From assembly GCA_948470335.1 (NCBI GenBank), contig CAOKOL010000008.1, positions 48,961-112,960 on the forward strand: a DNA stretch of 64,000 bases, read 5' to 3'. Shown piece after piece: positions 37,380-46,466 of this stretch (its first letter is position 1; each line of letters begins with the position of its first letter). The DNA is from an uncultured Lachnospiraceae bacterium. Its GTDB lineage: Bacteria > Bacillota > Clostridia > Lachnospirales > Lachnospiraceae. The position numbers were made by a program, and so were the translations under genes. The notes beneath the pieces are model-generated. The model searched no databases. It was not told where the DNA came from and worked only from the letters and a program-made list of their open reading frames with translations.

Positions 37380-37491
37380 ACAAAACACCCCTCTTTATCT
37401 TTTCGAGTTCCACACGGTTCCGGACCGCAAACTCTGTCCGGGAAACGTAAAAACACTTTGCCGCATTAGCGCAGTTTCGTCAAGTGTTCCT

Positions 37492-37520
37492 ATTATAGCA
37501 TAGAAAAATGCCCTGCACAA
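37492..37520 (-). promoter_or_regulatory. internal promoter for livHMGF
   Basis: Minus strand TTGTGC (37520-37515), 17-base spacer, TATAAT (37497-37492). Located after livJ, so the transporter core is not fully dependent on the livJ transcript. Confidence 0.65.
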
Positions 37521-37540
37521 GCCAAAAGAAACGTATATGG

Positions 37541-37570
37541 AAAAGAGGCCCGGAACAATCGGACCCCTTT
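37541..37570 (-). terminator. livJ: probable livJ terminator or attenuator
   Basis: A 12-position stem with two A-C mismatches and four T residues after it on the minus strand, about 20 bases past the livJ stop. It would let the binding protein be made in excess. Confidence 0.4.
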
Positions 37571-37590
37571 GCCTGTTATAAATCTCTTAA

Positions 37591-38862
37591 TTACTGAAGC
37601 TCAACGGTCACACCATCTTTGATCTGTACGATCATAGGAGCCTTATTGGGCTCACCGGTTGCTTCCCAGCTAATCTCCTTGCCGGTGATGCCGTCATAGC
37701 TGATCTCAGTCATAGCCGTTTTCAGAGCATCGCAGATTGCGGAAGCGTCCATATCAGGGGTTGCGCCTGCTTTTTCGATCGCGGCCTTTACCACGTACAT
37801 ACAGTCATAAGCGTCTGCCGCAAACTGGTTGGGCGTCTCGCCGAACTGTGTCTCATACTTGGTTACAAAGCTTTTTACCTGTTCGTCCTCAGAAGTGGCA
37901 ACGAAAGGAGCCATGTACATCAGCTCATTGGCCAGCTCTACTTTGAAGTTCTCCACGCTCAGGATGCCGTCCATACCGTCTACGCCGAAGAATACCGGCT
38001 TATAGCTCTGCTTGTCGCACTCCTGCAGTACCAGAGAAGCCTCGGTATAGTAGAAAGGCATGTACAGCAGATCTGCCTGCGCGTCTTTGGACTTCTGAAC
38101 CTGTACGGAGAAATCGGTCTTGCTGTCAGCGGTGAAAGCTTCTGCGGACACGATCTCAAAGCTCTGGTTCTCAGCCTCGGCACGGAACGCCTCATAGATA
38201 CCTACGGAGTAGGGATCGGAGCTGTCATAAATGACGGCAACCTTGGTAGCCAGGCTGTTCTCGCCGATATATTTTGCGGACTCCAGACCCTGGTTCGGAT
38301 CGGAGAAGCACATACGGAACGCATTGTCATATTTTACACAGTCCACAGCGGTTCCCGAAGGAGTCAGCTGGAACAGATTGTCCGCCTGAGATTTCTCGGC
38401 AACTGCGATACAGGGATTGGAAGTTACGCTTCCCACCAGTACCTGCATCCCCCAGTCTTTCAGAGTGTTGTATGCATTTACGGACTTTTCGGGGTCATGC
38501 TCGTCGTCCTGGAAATTCAGTTCCACCATATAGCCGTTGATGCCGCCTGCCGCGTTGATCTCGTCAGCGGCGATCTGAGCGCCTCTCTGTACGGCGATAC
38601 CGTAAGCGGATGCGCCTCCGGTGGTCGGTCCGATTCCGCCGATCTTAAAGCTTCCCTCGCCGGTAAAAGCAACCGTTTCACCTGCGGCTGCGGTCGTAGC
38701 TTCGCCGCCTGCTGCTGCAGTGCCGTCATTTTCTGCGGCTGCGGCTGTCGTCGTATTATCTGCAGGCGCTGCGGTCGTAGCTTTGCCGTCGTCTTTGGAG
38801 CCGCAGGCAGTCATGGAAACAACCAAAGCCATAGCCATGCACAGACTTAAGATTTTTTTCAT
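37591..38862 (-). CDS. livJ: branched-chain amino acid ABC transporter substrate-binding lipoprotein
   Basis: 423 residues. Signal peptide and lipobox SMTACGS, then a 50-residue Ala/Thr-rich linker with repeated TTAA, then a periplasmic-binding fold of the Leu/Ile/Val type (FKIGGIGPTTGGASAYGIAVQRGAQIAADEIN in part). The gene has a strong promoter and binding site GAGGAGG. It delivers ligand to LivHM; Leu/Ile/Val specificity is by family only. Confidence 0.93.
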   Translation of the reverse strand: MKKILSLCMAMALVVSMTACGSKDDGKATTAAPADNTTTAAAAENDGTAAAGGEATTAAAGETVAFTGEGSFKIGGIGPTTGGASAYGIAVQRGAQIAADEINAAGGINGYMVELNFQDDEHDPEKSVNAYNTLKDWGMQVLVGSVTSNPCIAVAEKSQADNLFQLTPSGTAVDCVKYDNAFRMCFSDPNQGLESAKYIGENSLATKVAVIYDSSDPYSVGIYEAFRAEAENQSFEIVSAEAFTADSKTDFSVQVQKSKDAQADLLYMPFYYTEASLVLQECDKQSYKPVFFGVDGMDGILSVENFKVELANELMYMAPFVATSEDEQVKSFVTKYETQFGETPNQFAADAYDCMYVVKAAIEKAGATPDMDASAICDALKTAMTEISYDGITGKEISWEATGEPNKAPMIVQIKDGVTVELQ

Positions 38863-38948
38863 TTTCTTTTCCTCCTCGTTTTTTCTTTCTGCAAAACGTA
38901 TCGCTCCGCACCGGACGGAACATATACATTTTCCGTAAAACAGGTTTT

Positions 38949-38977
38949 ATTATATACAGCCTCATGTCTCTTGTCAA
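38949..38977 (-). promoter_or_regulatory. livJ: livJ promoter
   Basis: Minus strand consensus TTGACA (38977-38972), 17-base spacer, TATAAT (38954-38949), about 87 bases before the start codon. Confidence 0.85.
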
Positions 38978-39060
38978 CTCCTTTACCGCCGAAAGAAGTA
39001 TACGAAAAAGTAATGTGACCTATAATGTAAAGTAATAAAAACCACTGTCCGTATGCGGGA

Positions 39061-39855
39061 TCAGGAAAGCAGCATTCTGTCATTGGCAAATTCTTCGCCG
39101 CTGGCCGCCTCGAATTTGGCCAGAAGGTCGGCCACCTGCAGATTTTTCTTCTCCTCGCCCTTTACGTCATAGATAATATGGCCGTCATGCATCATAATCA
39201 GCCGGTTGCCGATCTGAATGGCGTCCTTCATATTATGCGTTACCATCAGAGCGGTCAGCTTCTGTTCCTCCACAATCTCCTTCGTCAGATCCAGCACCTT
39301 TTTTGCTGTTCTGGGGTCCAGTGCGGCCGTATGCTCATCCAGCAAAAGCAGACGGGGCTTCTGCAAGGTTGCCATCAGCAGAGTCAGCGCCTGACGCTGG
39401 CCGCCCGACAGCAGGCCCACCTTGGAACTCATCCGCTCCTCAAGCCCCAGGCCAAGCCGTTTCAGTTCCTCGTAATACCGTTCTCTCTCCTGCTTCGTGA
39501 TTCCCCAGCGCAGTCCCCGGCGCTTTCCCCGGCGGAGCGCCATGCTCAGATTTTCCTGAATCTCCATGCCGGCCGCAGTCCCCATCATAGGGTCCTGAAA
39601 CACCCGCCCCATAAAATGCGCACGTTTATACTCCGGCATCAGAGACACGTCCGTCCCGTCAATCATGATTTTTCCGGCGTCAATGGGATAAACGCCCGCC
39701 ACCATGTTCAGCATCGTGGACTTGCCGGCGCCGTTGCCGCCGATTACGGTGACAAAATCTTCATCTTCCAGTTTCAGGTTCAGATCGGTCAGCGCTTTCT
39801 TTTCATTTACGGTGCCCTTGTTAAAGGTTTTATACACATGATTAATTTCCAGCAT
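39061..39855 (-). CDS. ABC transporter ATP-binding protein (TrpXYZ/BmpA-like system)
   Basis: 264 residues from the ATG at 39855, 9 bases after AAGGGGG; an ATG at 39864 touches that site. Walker A VIGGNGAGKSTMLNMVAG, signature LLSGGQRQALTLLMA, Walker B LLLLDEHTAALDPRTA. The His after Glu and the following pattern are those of COG1101 ATPases. Overlaps the permease gene end by 14 bases. Confidence 0.9.
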   Translation of the reverse strand: MLEINHVYKTFNKGTVNEKKALTDLNLKLEDEDFVTVIGGNGAGKSTMLNMVAGVYPIDAGKIMIDGTDVSLMPEYKRAHFMGRVFQDPMMGTAAGMEIQENLSMALRRGKRRGLRWGITKQERERYYEELKRLGLGLEERMSSKVGLLSGGQRQALTLLMATLQKPRLLLLDEHTAALDPRTAKKVLDLTKEIVEEQKLTALMVTHNMKDAIQIGNRLIMMHDGHIIYDVKGEEKKNLQVADLLAKFEAASGEEFANDRMLLS

Positions 39856-40780
39856 GACCGTCATCCCCCTTTCCCAGAGAAGCCTTGTAGCTCTGTAGCT
39901 GTCTCTGTTTTTCTATGGCCACCGGAATCGCCAGCGCCACGGCCACCAGAATCGCGGTCAGAAGCTTTAAGTCATCCGTATTCAGACCCATCTGCAGCAC
40001 CATCGCCACGATGATTCTGTAAATTACGGAGCCTAGAATAACGGCAAACAGCTTGGTTCCGAATGCCATTCTCTTTTTGCCGCTGAACAGCACCTCGCCG
40101 ATAATAATCGACGCCAGACCGATGACAATGGCGCCGGTTCCCATCTTGATATCCGCATATCCCTGGCTCTGCGTAACCAGAGCGCCGGAAAGGGCGATCA
40201 GCCCATTGCCCAGCATCAGGCCCAGCACTTTGGTAAAATTGGTATTTGCGCCCAGGGAACGGACCATATGCTCATTGCTGCCGGTGGCACGGATAGCCGA
40301 GCCGATCTCGGTGCCGAAAAAGCAGTAGAGCAGCGTAATCAATCCGGCGCAGAACACCACGCCCGTAATCAGGGATACCCAGGCAGCCGGCAGGCCGGTC
40401 AGGGCCGCCAGCTGCTTGAACATGGTATCCAGTTTTAATAAAGGAGTATTGGACCTTCCCATAATCCGCAGATTCACGGAATAAAGACCGATCTGTGTGA
40501 GAATTCCGGCCAGGATGGCAGGGATATCGCATTTGGTATGTAAAAAGCCTGTCACCGCACCGGCCGCCGCGCCGGCGGCAATTGCCACGACCAGAGAAAG
40601 CCAGGGATTCATGCCCATCGTAATCATCGTCGCACAGATGGAGCCGCCCAGGGCAAAGCTCCCGTCTACCGTCAGGTCTGCGATATCCAGCACCCGGTAG
40701 GTCATATATACGCCAAGAGCCATGATGCCCCAGAGCACCCCCTGGCTTACGGCACCCTGAATCGCCAACAATATTCCCAT
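39842..40780 (-). CDS. ABC transporter permease (COG4120 type)
   Basis: 312 residues with about nine TM segments, including VYMTYRVLDIADLTVDGSFALGG, a mark of the permease that goes with COG2984 binding proteins. Ribosome binding site GGAGG. The C-terminal tail is Lys/Gln/Arg rich. Substrate probably an aromatic amino acid or related compound, from family knowledge only. Confidence 0.9.
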   Translation of the reverse strand: MGILLAIQGAVSQGVLWGIMALGVYMTYRVLDIADLTVDGSFALGGSICATMITMGMNPWLSLVVAIAAGAAAGAVTGFLHTKCDIPAILAGILTQIGLYSVNLRIMGRSNTPLLKLDTMFKQLAALTGLPAAWVSLITGVVFCAGLITLLYCFFGTEIGSAIRATGSNEHMVRSLGANTNFTKVLGLMLGNGLIALSGALVTQSQGYADIKMGTGAIVIGLASIIIGEVLFSGKKRMAFGTKLFAVILGSVIYRIIVAMVLQMGLNTDDLKLLTAILVAVALAIPVAIEKQRQLQSYKASLGKGDDGHAGN

Positions 40781-40843
40781 AATATCCTCCAGATTTTTCT
40801 ATATTTCTCTATTCCGTATTCCCGGCAGGATTCCGGGCGTATA

Positions 40844-41965
40844 TTATTCTATCACAGCGGCATCCTTTAAGATCTCCTCGGGAATTTCGATTCCCAGATC
40901 TTTTGCCGCCGTTGTATTCACAGTCAGTTCACAGTCCTCTGCCGACTGGTATCCGATGGGCATCTGAGAAATGTCCGCACCATTTAACAGAATATCCGCC
41001 GCCTGCTCTCCGGTCATCACGCCCAGATTATAGTAGTCAATGCCGTAAGTGGCCAGACCGCCGTTTTCCACCATGCCTTTCTCGCCTACGATGGTAGGCA
41101 GATCATTTGCATTTGTCACCTGGGTCACGGTGGCCATGCCCTCGGCCAGCAGATTATCGGTAGGGATATATACGACGTCATATTTTCCGATCAGAGACTC
41201 GGCCACCTGCTGAATCTGATTGGACTCGGACACGGTTACTTCCTCATATTCCAGTTTCAGCGCTTCACACTCTGCCTTTGCCAGATTCGCCTGGAAAATG
41301 GAGTTATCCTCGGAAGAACAGTACAAAATGGCAACTTTCTTGGCATCGGGAAGAATCTGCTGTAAAAGCTGGAACTGCTCTTTTACAGGAGTAAGGTCAG
41401 AAGTACCGGATACGTTTCCGCCGGGAACCTCATTGCTGTCCACCAGTCCTGCGTCGGCAGGGTCTGTCACCGCTGTTACCAGAATCGGAATCTCCGTGGT
41501 CTTTCCCGCCACGGCCTGACCGGCAGGAGTGGCAATGGCCAGAATCAGATCACAGCCGTCATTTACCAGCTTCTCGGCAATGGTATCACAGTTTGCAATT
41601 TCATTCTGGGCATTCTGATAATCAATTTCGATATTTACGCCTTCTTCCAGTCCGGAAGCCTTTAAGCCGTCCACAAACCCTTCATAGGAAGCGTCCAGAG
41701 CGGGGTGCTCGGTCAACTGGATAATGCCGATCTTAAACGTTTTTCCGTTTGTGTCTGCTGCGGCCTTGGTGCCTTCCGCTGCGGCAGTGGTTCCCTCAGG
41801 TGCCTGGCTTTCCTCGCCGCCGGCCGCCGTTGTTTCCTCCGGCGCTTCTGTTTCCGCAGGAGCGGCAGTGGTGCCTGCCTTGTCAGTATTGCCGCTGCAT
41901 GCTGCCAGAGAGAATACCATGGTCAGGGCCAGCGCACATGATACAAGTTTGCTGAATTTTTTCAT
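40844..41965 (-). CDS. ABC transporter substrate-binding lipoprotein (TrpX-like, COG2984)
   Basis: 373 residues with lipobox SLAACSG, an Ala/Thr/Glu-rich linker of about 45 residues, and a binding domain with FKIGIIQLTEHPALDASYEGF, the COG2984 family pattern. Some family members bind tryptophan or tyrosine. First gene of the three-gene operon (binding protein, permease, ATPase). I looked for a T-box or other aptamer in its leader and found none. Confidence 0.9.
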   Translation of the reverse strand: MKKFSKLVSCALALTMVFSLAACSGNTDKAGTTAAPAETEAPEETTAAGGEESQAPEGTTAAAEGTKAAADTNGKTFKIGIIQLTEHPALDASYEGFVDGLKASGLEEGVNIEIDYQNAQNEIANCDTIAEKLVNDGCDLILAIATPAGQAVAGKTTEIPILVTAVTDPADAGLVDSNEVPGGNVSGTSDLTPVKEQFQLLQQILPDAKKVAILYCSSEDNSIFQANLAKAECEALKLEYEEVTVSESNQIQQVAESLIGKYDVVYIPTDNLLAEGMATVTQVTNANDLPTIVGEKGMVENGGLATYGIDYYNLGVMTGEQAADILLNGADISQMPIGYQSAEDCELTVNTTAAKDLGIEIPEEILKDAAVIE

Positions 41966-42012
41966 AAAAACACATCCTCCTCTTCCATGTTAAAATATGG
42001 AAATATTTTATC

Positions 42013-42033
42013 CGGTAAAAGCGCAACGCTTTA
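42013..42033 (-). promoter_or_regulatory. small hairpin in the TrpX-like leader
   Basis: GTAAAGCG and CGCTTTTAC can pair around TTG with one bulge, between promoter and start codon. Too small to be a known aptamer. Confidence 0.35.
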
Positions 42034-42045
42034 CATCACTGAATT

Positions 42046-42074
42046 ATTCTATTACCAAACGGAAAATAAGTCAA
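42046..42074 (-). promoter_or_regulatory. promoter of the TrpX-like operon
   Basis: Minus strand TTGACT (42074-42069), 17-base spacer, TAGAAT (42051-42046). Confidence 0.75.
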
Positions 42075-42167
42075 GTAGAGATGTAAAATATATGAAAAAT
42101 TTACGGAAAAACTGTCGAAAAGTCCGGTAAACATCATGTCCGGCCTGTCTGAAAGCCGATTTTTCTT

Positions 42168-42482
42168 TTACAGCAGCCCGATTACCCGTTCCGCAGCAAA
42201 GACCGCCGCGCAGGCGCAGACCGCCACAGTCACCAGACTTTTTTCTTTATAGGCCGCAGCCAGCGCCGCTCCCATTCCTGCTGCCGCCGACGCCACACAG
42301 GAGGTAGAAAACAAAATGGCCGGAAAGGTCATGGCCGCCAGGCAGGCGTAAGGAACATAATATAAAAAAGAAAGAAAAAAAGGATTTGTGATTTCCTTTT
42401 TCATCAGCGCCAGCGGCAGCATCCGGATCAGATAGGTGACGCCGGCCATTACAAGAATGTAAAGATAGATATTGTGGTTCAT
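42168..42482 (-). CDS. azlD: AzlD branched-chain amino acid export subunit
   Basis: 104 residues, four TM segments (MAGVTYLIRMLPLALM ... FLYYVPYACLAAMTFPAIL), the AzlD pattern. Binding site AGGAGG. It works with AzlC in export of branched-chain amino acids and analogues. It lies 62 bases after azlC, in a gap holding a repeat. Confidence 0.92.
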   Translation of the reverse strand: MNHNIYLYILVMAGVTYLIRMLPLALMKKEITNPFFLSFLYYVPYACLAAMTFPAILFSTSCVASAAAGMGAALAAAYKEKSLVTVAVCACAAVFAAERVIGLL

Positions 42483-42518
42483 TTTTCCTCCTGCTTATCG
42501 TCCCCCGGTTCCCCTTTC

Positions 42519-42545
42519 GGGGCTTATCGGGTCCGTTGCCGTTTT
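42519..42545. repeat. 27-base dispersed repeat, copy B
   Basis: Matches copy A at 13292-13318 in 24 of 27 bases. It begins in the azlC-azlD gap and ends on the first base of the azlC stop codon. The word GCTTATCG also occurs just left of it at 42493-42500. Confidence 0.5.
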
Positions 42546-43252
42546 CATAGATTTTCATCCGTAGCGACCGGGCAGAAAAACGCCGCCGTTCCTGCCGCCG
42601 CCACTGTCACGATAATAATCATAAATCCGGTAGACACCCTCTGCAGCAGCGGAACCGCCTGAAACAATGTGCTCATGGCCATGCTGCCAACCACCACCCC
42701 CAGCACCGCCCGATTCTTTTTCGCCGGCGGGATAATCACCGCCAGAAACATGCCGTACAGAGCAATCCCCAGAGCGCTGGTAATAAAACCGGGCAGCAGA
42801 CTGCCGGAAACCGCCCCCAGCATCGTGCCGGCAGTCCATCCGGGGATGGCCATGCTCATGGCCCCATAGGAATACCAGGGGCTGACCCGCCCCCTGCGGG
42901 AAGCGGTCACGCCGAAAATTTCATCGGTAATCCCGAATGCCACGATATAACGGTGAAACTGCGGGATATCCCGTTCCAGCTTCTGTGAGATGGAAAAGGA
43001 CATCAGACAGTACCGCAGATTAATGGTCAACTGGGTCAGCGCCATCTCCACATAAGAGCTGCCCGCCATAATCAGATTCAGCCCCGCCACCTGGCCCGCC
43101 GAGGTCAGGTTCAGCAAAGACAGCAGCGTAGCCTGTCCCACGCTTAAGCCGCCGGCCGCCGCCAGCATCCCAAAAGAAAAGGACACCGCAAAGTATCCCA
43201 GTCCGATAGGAATCCCGTCACGGATTCCCTTTATAAAACTTTCCCGGTTCAT
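42545..43252 (-). CDS. azlC: AzlC branched-chain amino acid export subunit
   Basis: 235 residues with GIRDGIPIGLGYFAVSFSFGMLA, diagnostic for AzlC, and ITDEIFGVTAS. About six to eight TM helices. With azlD it exports branched-chain amino acids, near the matching importer, so the region handles both directions. Confidence 0.94.
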   Translation of the reverse strand: MNRESFIKGIRDGIPIGLGYFAVSFSFGMLAAAGGLSVGQATLLSLLNLTSAGQVAGLNLIMAGSSYVEMALTQLTINLRYCLMSFSISQKLERDIPQFHRYIVAFGITDEIFGVTASRRGRVSPWYSYGAMSMAIPGWTAGTMLGAVSGSLLPGFITSALGIALYGMFLAVIIPPAKKNRAVLGVVVGSMAMSTLFQAVPLLQRVSTGFMIIIVTVAAAGTAAFFCPVATDENL

Positions 43253-43377
43253 ATCCCTTATGTTCCTTTCATTGCATACGGTTCCGCCGCTCCTGCGTTT
43301 TCAGACGATTTCTATTTCACAGTACGGCCCGCCGCCGTTTTGCCAACAGCCTGACACTGCCCTGCCTCCTGCTTTCT

Positions 43378-44247
43378 TTACTGTCCCTGCCGCCCGCTCT
43401 CATAGTAAAACATATACTGCTGCATCACCCCGGCGCATCCTTTGTACCGCCGCATCGGAAATCCTTTGGGATAATGCCGCTCCAGAATCTTTCTGATCCA
43501 GGTATCCACGGGGAACGCGTCGATCTGGTGAAGACCGAAAAGCTGAATGCAGTTGGCCACTTTATCTCCGATCCCATAGATATCCGTCAGTTCTTTATGT
43601 ACCTGCCGCGGGTCTTTCATCTGCCGCAGGCGGTCCAGATCCACGAACCCTTCCGACACGGCAGTGCCGAGCGCAGCAATATATTTATCCCTGTAGCCCA
43701 GCCCCATATCTTTTAAAACATCGACATCGGACAGCGCTTCCGGCCCCGGCATGGCGTAGTAAGTTTTTCCCCCGGCGGCTTCCCGCTTCTCTCCGAAATT
43801 TTCACAGAGCCGTTCCACGCACTGGCGAATCCGCTTCATATTGTTATTCTGGCTGATCAGAAACGTAACCATCACTTCCCACAAATCCTGACGCAGAATG
43901 CGGATGCCGTTGCCAAAACAGGCCGCCTGCTGCAAATAGCGGTCTCTTTTGCCGATCCGGTCAATAAACTTTCCGTAGTCCGTCTCCAGATCAAAATAGC
44001 GGGACCAGAATTCCTCAAATTCCTGTTCGCAGCAGAAAAAACGGAACCGGTCCTCCCTCTGCTCCACCTCCACATACCGGTCCGCCGCCGTCACGGCAAA
44101 CCGGACAGCCCCATCAAAAAGAAGACCCTCCTCCGCGCCGCCTCCACAGTCCGGCTCCGCATCCCGGGACAATGCTCTCATGCGGAAGCATTGTCCGGAA
44201 TCGGCTATCTGCCTTAAATCAAAATGAGATATCTGTTTTTCAACCAT
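43378..44247 (-). CDS. 8-oxoguanine DNA glycosylase (Ogg-type, HhH-GPD)
   Basis: 289 residues. The HhH-GPD core has VTFLISQNNNMKRIRQCVERL, then the hairpin with catalytic Lys in YGIGDKVANCIQLFG and the catalytic Asp in DAFPVDTWIRKI. The N-terminal half matches OGG_N (DLRQIADSGQCFRM). It removes oxidised guanine from DNA, with associated AP lyase activity from family knowledge. Single gene, binding site GGGGG. Confidence 0.92.
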   Translation of the reverse strand: MVEKQISHFDLRQIADSGQCFRMRALSRDAEPDCGGGAEEGLLFDGAVRFAVTAADRYVEVEQREDRFRFFCCEQEFEEFWSRYFDLETDYGKFIDRIGKRDRYLQQAACFGNGIRILRQDLWEVMVTFLISQNNNMKRIRQCVERLCENFGEKREAAGGKTYYAMPGPEALSDVDVLKDMGLGYRDKYIAALGTAVSEGFVDLDRLRQMKDPRQVHKELTDIYGIGDKVANCIQLFGLHQIDAFPVDTWIRKILERHYPKGFPMRRYKGCAGVMQQYMFYYESGRQGQ

Positions 44248-44338
44248 TCGTATCCCCCGGCTTTTGTATTGTCATTCCACCTGCGTGTTTTATCTTTCAT
44301 CCGTTCCCTATCATATGTCCGGATCGGCTTTGTTCTTT

Positions 44339-46204
44339 TTATTTTTGTGCTTCCCTTTTATACACTGTCCGTATGGGATACCCGTCCACTTGAATCTGAT
44401 GCCACGGCTCCATTCCTTCGCTGCCCTCCGGCAGTCCGCCCAGCGCCCCGGCATGATACCCGTGAACATAGTACTCCGCTTCCTCCATCGTCCCCACCCG
44501 CTCGATCCGGCTTCTGTCCTCCTCCGACAACAGCGGAAGACTGAAATCCGTCAGCAGAAAAATTTTGATTTTCTCTCTGTGGTCGCGGGCACAGATTGCA
44601 TTTAAGGCGTCCTTTTCCGACACGCCCCAGTAATCTTTATCAAACCGCGGCAGCGCCCATTCCCGGACAAATTCGTTAAAATAGACGTAATCATAAGGAT
44701 GATTTCTGCCGATCCACAGAAGGGTGCTGAAAAACCCGGCGACAGTCACGGTCCACAGGCAGCGCAGACCATAAATCCGGATATTTCCTTTTTTTTCCGA
44801 AATCCGTTCCCGGCAGAAGGCCACAAAGGACAGCGCATACAGACAGCAGAGGGGATAGAGAAAATAAAAATGTCTCCACCCGTTATAAAGGGTCGGTTTT
44901 TTCCAGATCACATAGAACAGCGGCAGAACAAAGAGCAGCCAGATCAGCAGCCGGTTCCCGCCGTCGTCTGTGTCTGAAGCTGTGCCCCGGAACCCTCTCG
45001 CCTTTCCGGCTTCCGCCCCGGACGCACGGACCGTCAGCTTCGCTCTGTCTTTGAACAGTCCGCGGAATATGCCCGCCGCCAGCATCACCGTCTCCCGGCA
45101 GAACCCGCATACCGCCGGCACCAGCGTCACCGCCGGAATCGTAATCCCCATCCAGACCGGAAGATAATGCCAGGGGATTTCCTCCCTTGTGATATACTGT
45201 CCCATATAATAATTGCAATCATTCCAGACGGAATAATCGGAAAAATGCTCTATAATTTCCCCCATCCGGTCAAAGGGATGGTCCCAGGTGATCGGCGTAA
45301 ACAGAATATAAAAAGCCAGACACAAGATACCTGCCGCCAGACAGCAACACGTCTGCCAGACCCAACCCGGCAGCCTGCTTCCGGATTCGGCCTGCGTTTC
45401 CTGCCGTTCTGTGCCGTTCTCCGAAGCCTGTTTCACAGAATCCGCCCGTACATCCTGCCGTCCGGCACTGTTCTCTGCAGACTGTCCCACGGCATTTACC
45501 GGTTTTTTCCGCAGTCCGAAGCCGTTCAGCCCAGTCTGCCTGAGCAGCGCAGCCAGCAGACATAACGCCGGCAGATATGCGCCGATCATCCGCACATTCG
45601 TACATAAAGCGGCGCTAAAAGCCAGCCCCGCCATATTTTTTACCGTGGAATTTCTGATAAACCGAAGGCCAAAATACAGGCTGACAATAAACAGCGAAAG
45701 AAAAATCAAATCTTTCAAATTATAAAAGGAATCCGCCAGAATCCTGGGAGACAGCACGAGAAACAGCACGCCCAGCAGCGAAAAGCTGGTTCCGAATCCC
45801 AGCTCCCGGCACAGCAGGTAAAAAAAGATGCTTCCCGCAAAAAACAGGAGGAAATTATAAAAATGCCGCATCTCATACACATCGGACAGCGGCATCGTAA
45901 ACCCGGTCAGATGCTCCGCCGCCACGCAGGGCAGCATAACGGCCATGCCGTAATACCGGTCCTGATACTCCTCCAGCGGCTGCAACTGGGAGAAATCCAC
46001 CGTATCTGTCACTACGTCGCGGAGAGAAGGGTTCAGATAAAGCCAGGTAATCAGGCTGCTTTTCCGCTCCACCGGCTCATCCACGCCGATTCCATAGTCA
46101 CGGAACACAAAGCAGCCGTACAGAAAGAACAGCAAAAAAAACAAAACCACGATGCTCTTTTTCCTCCGGTCCGTTTTCCACGCTTCCGTCACTGCCGCTC
46201 CCAT
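44339..46204 (-). CDS. GT-C fold membrane glycosyltransferase
   Basis: 621 residues from the ATG at 46204 with AAAGGAG 8 bases upstream. About ten TM helices. The first loop holds the acidic motif DYGIGVDEP, where GT-C enzymes have catalytic Asp/Glu. A soluble C-terminal domain of about 130 residues follows. Such enzymes move a sugar from a polyprenyl-phosphate donor to an extracytoplasmic acceptor. A cytoplasmic loop near residues 240-285 is a low-complexity, partly duplicated insertion. It is the last gene of the yggS-fkbH-ACP unit. Confidence 0.85.
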   Translation of the reverse strand: MGAAVTEAWKTDRRKKSIVVLFFLLFFLYGCFVFRDYGIGVDEPVERKSSLITWLYLNPSLRDVVTDTVDFSQLQPLEEYQDRYYGMAVMLPCVAAEHLTGFTMPLSDVYEMRHFYNFLLFFAGSIFFYLLCRELGFGTSFSLLGVLFLVLSPRILADSFYNLKDLIFLSLFIVSLYFGLRFIRNSTVKNMAGLAFSAALCTNVRMIGAYLPALCLLAALLRQTGLNGFGLRKKPVNAVGQSAENSAGRQDVRADSVKQASENGTERQETQAESGSRLPGWVWQTCCCLAAGILCLAFYILFTPITWDHPFDRMGEIIEHFSDYSVWNDCNYYMGQYITREEIPWHYLPVWMGITIPAVTLVPAVCGFCRETVMLAAGIFRGLFKDRAKLTVRASGAEAGKARGFRGTASDTDDGGNRLLIWLLFVLPLFYVIWKKPTLYNGWRHFYFLYPLCCLYALSFVAFCRERISEKKGNIRIYGLRCLWTVTVAGFFSTLLWIGRNHPYDYVYFNEFVREWALPRFDKDYWGVSEKDALNAICARDHREKIKIFLLTDFSLPLLSEEDRSRIERVGTMEEAEYYVHGYHAGALGGLPEGSEGMEPWHQIQVDGYPIRTVYKREAQK

Positions 46205-46223
46205 TTGCAAACTCCTTTCGTCA

Positions 46224-46466
46224 TTACAGTTCCGCAAGAATAATATCTACCATCTCTCCTACATCCTTCATGGATACCACCTGGCCCATCTCAAATTTAA
46301 AATCAAATTCCTGTTCCACAGCCAGCACCAGATTAATATGCTCCAGGGAATCCCATCCCTCAATATCGGCAGATGTGGTGCTGTCGCACACCTCAATGCT
46401 GTCGTCGTCAAACACATCCCGGAATATCTCATTCAGTTTATCCAATACTTCTTCTCTCGTCATCAT
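46224..46466 (-). CDS. acyl carrier protein
   Basis: 80 residues. The phosphopantetheine serine is S40 in EGWDSLEHINLVL. Start ATG overlaps the stop of the FkbH-like gene (ATGA). It is not beside fatty acid genes, so it is probably a dedicated carrier for the unit activated by the FkbH-like protein. Confidence 0.94.
   Translation of the reverse strand: MMTREEVLDKLNEIFRDVFDDDSIEVCDSTTSADIEGWDSLEHINLVLAVEQEFDFKFEMGQVVSMKDVGEMVDIILAEL

Noticed and set aside
41966..42167. Search for a T-box or tryptophan attenuator before the TrpX-like operon
   Set aside because: The leader is short, has no T-box consensus and holds only a small hairpin.
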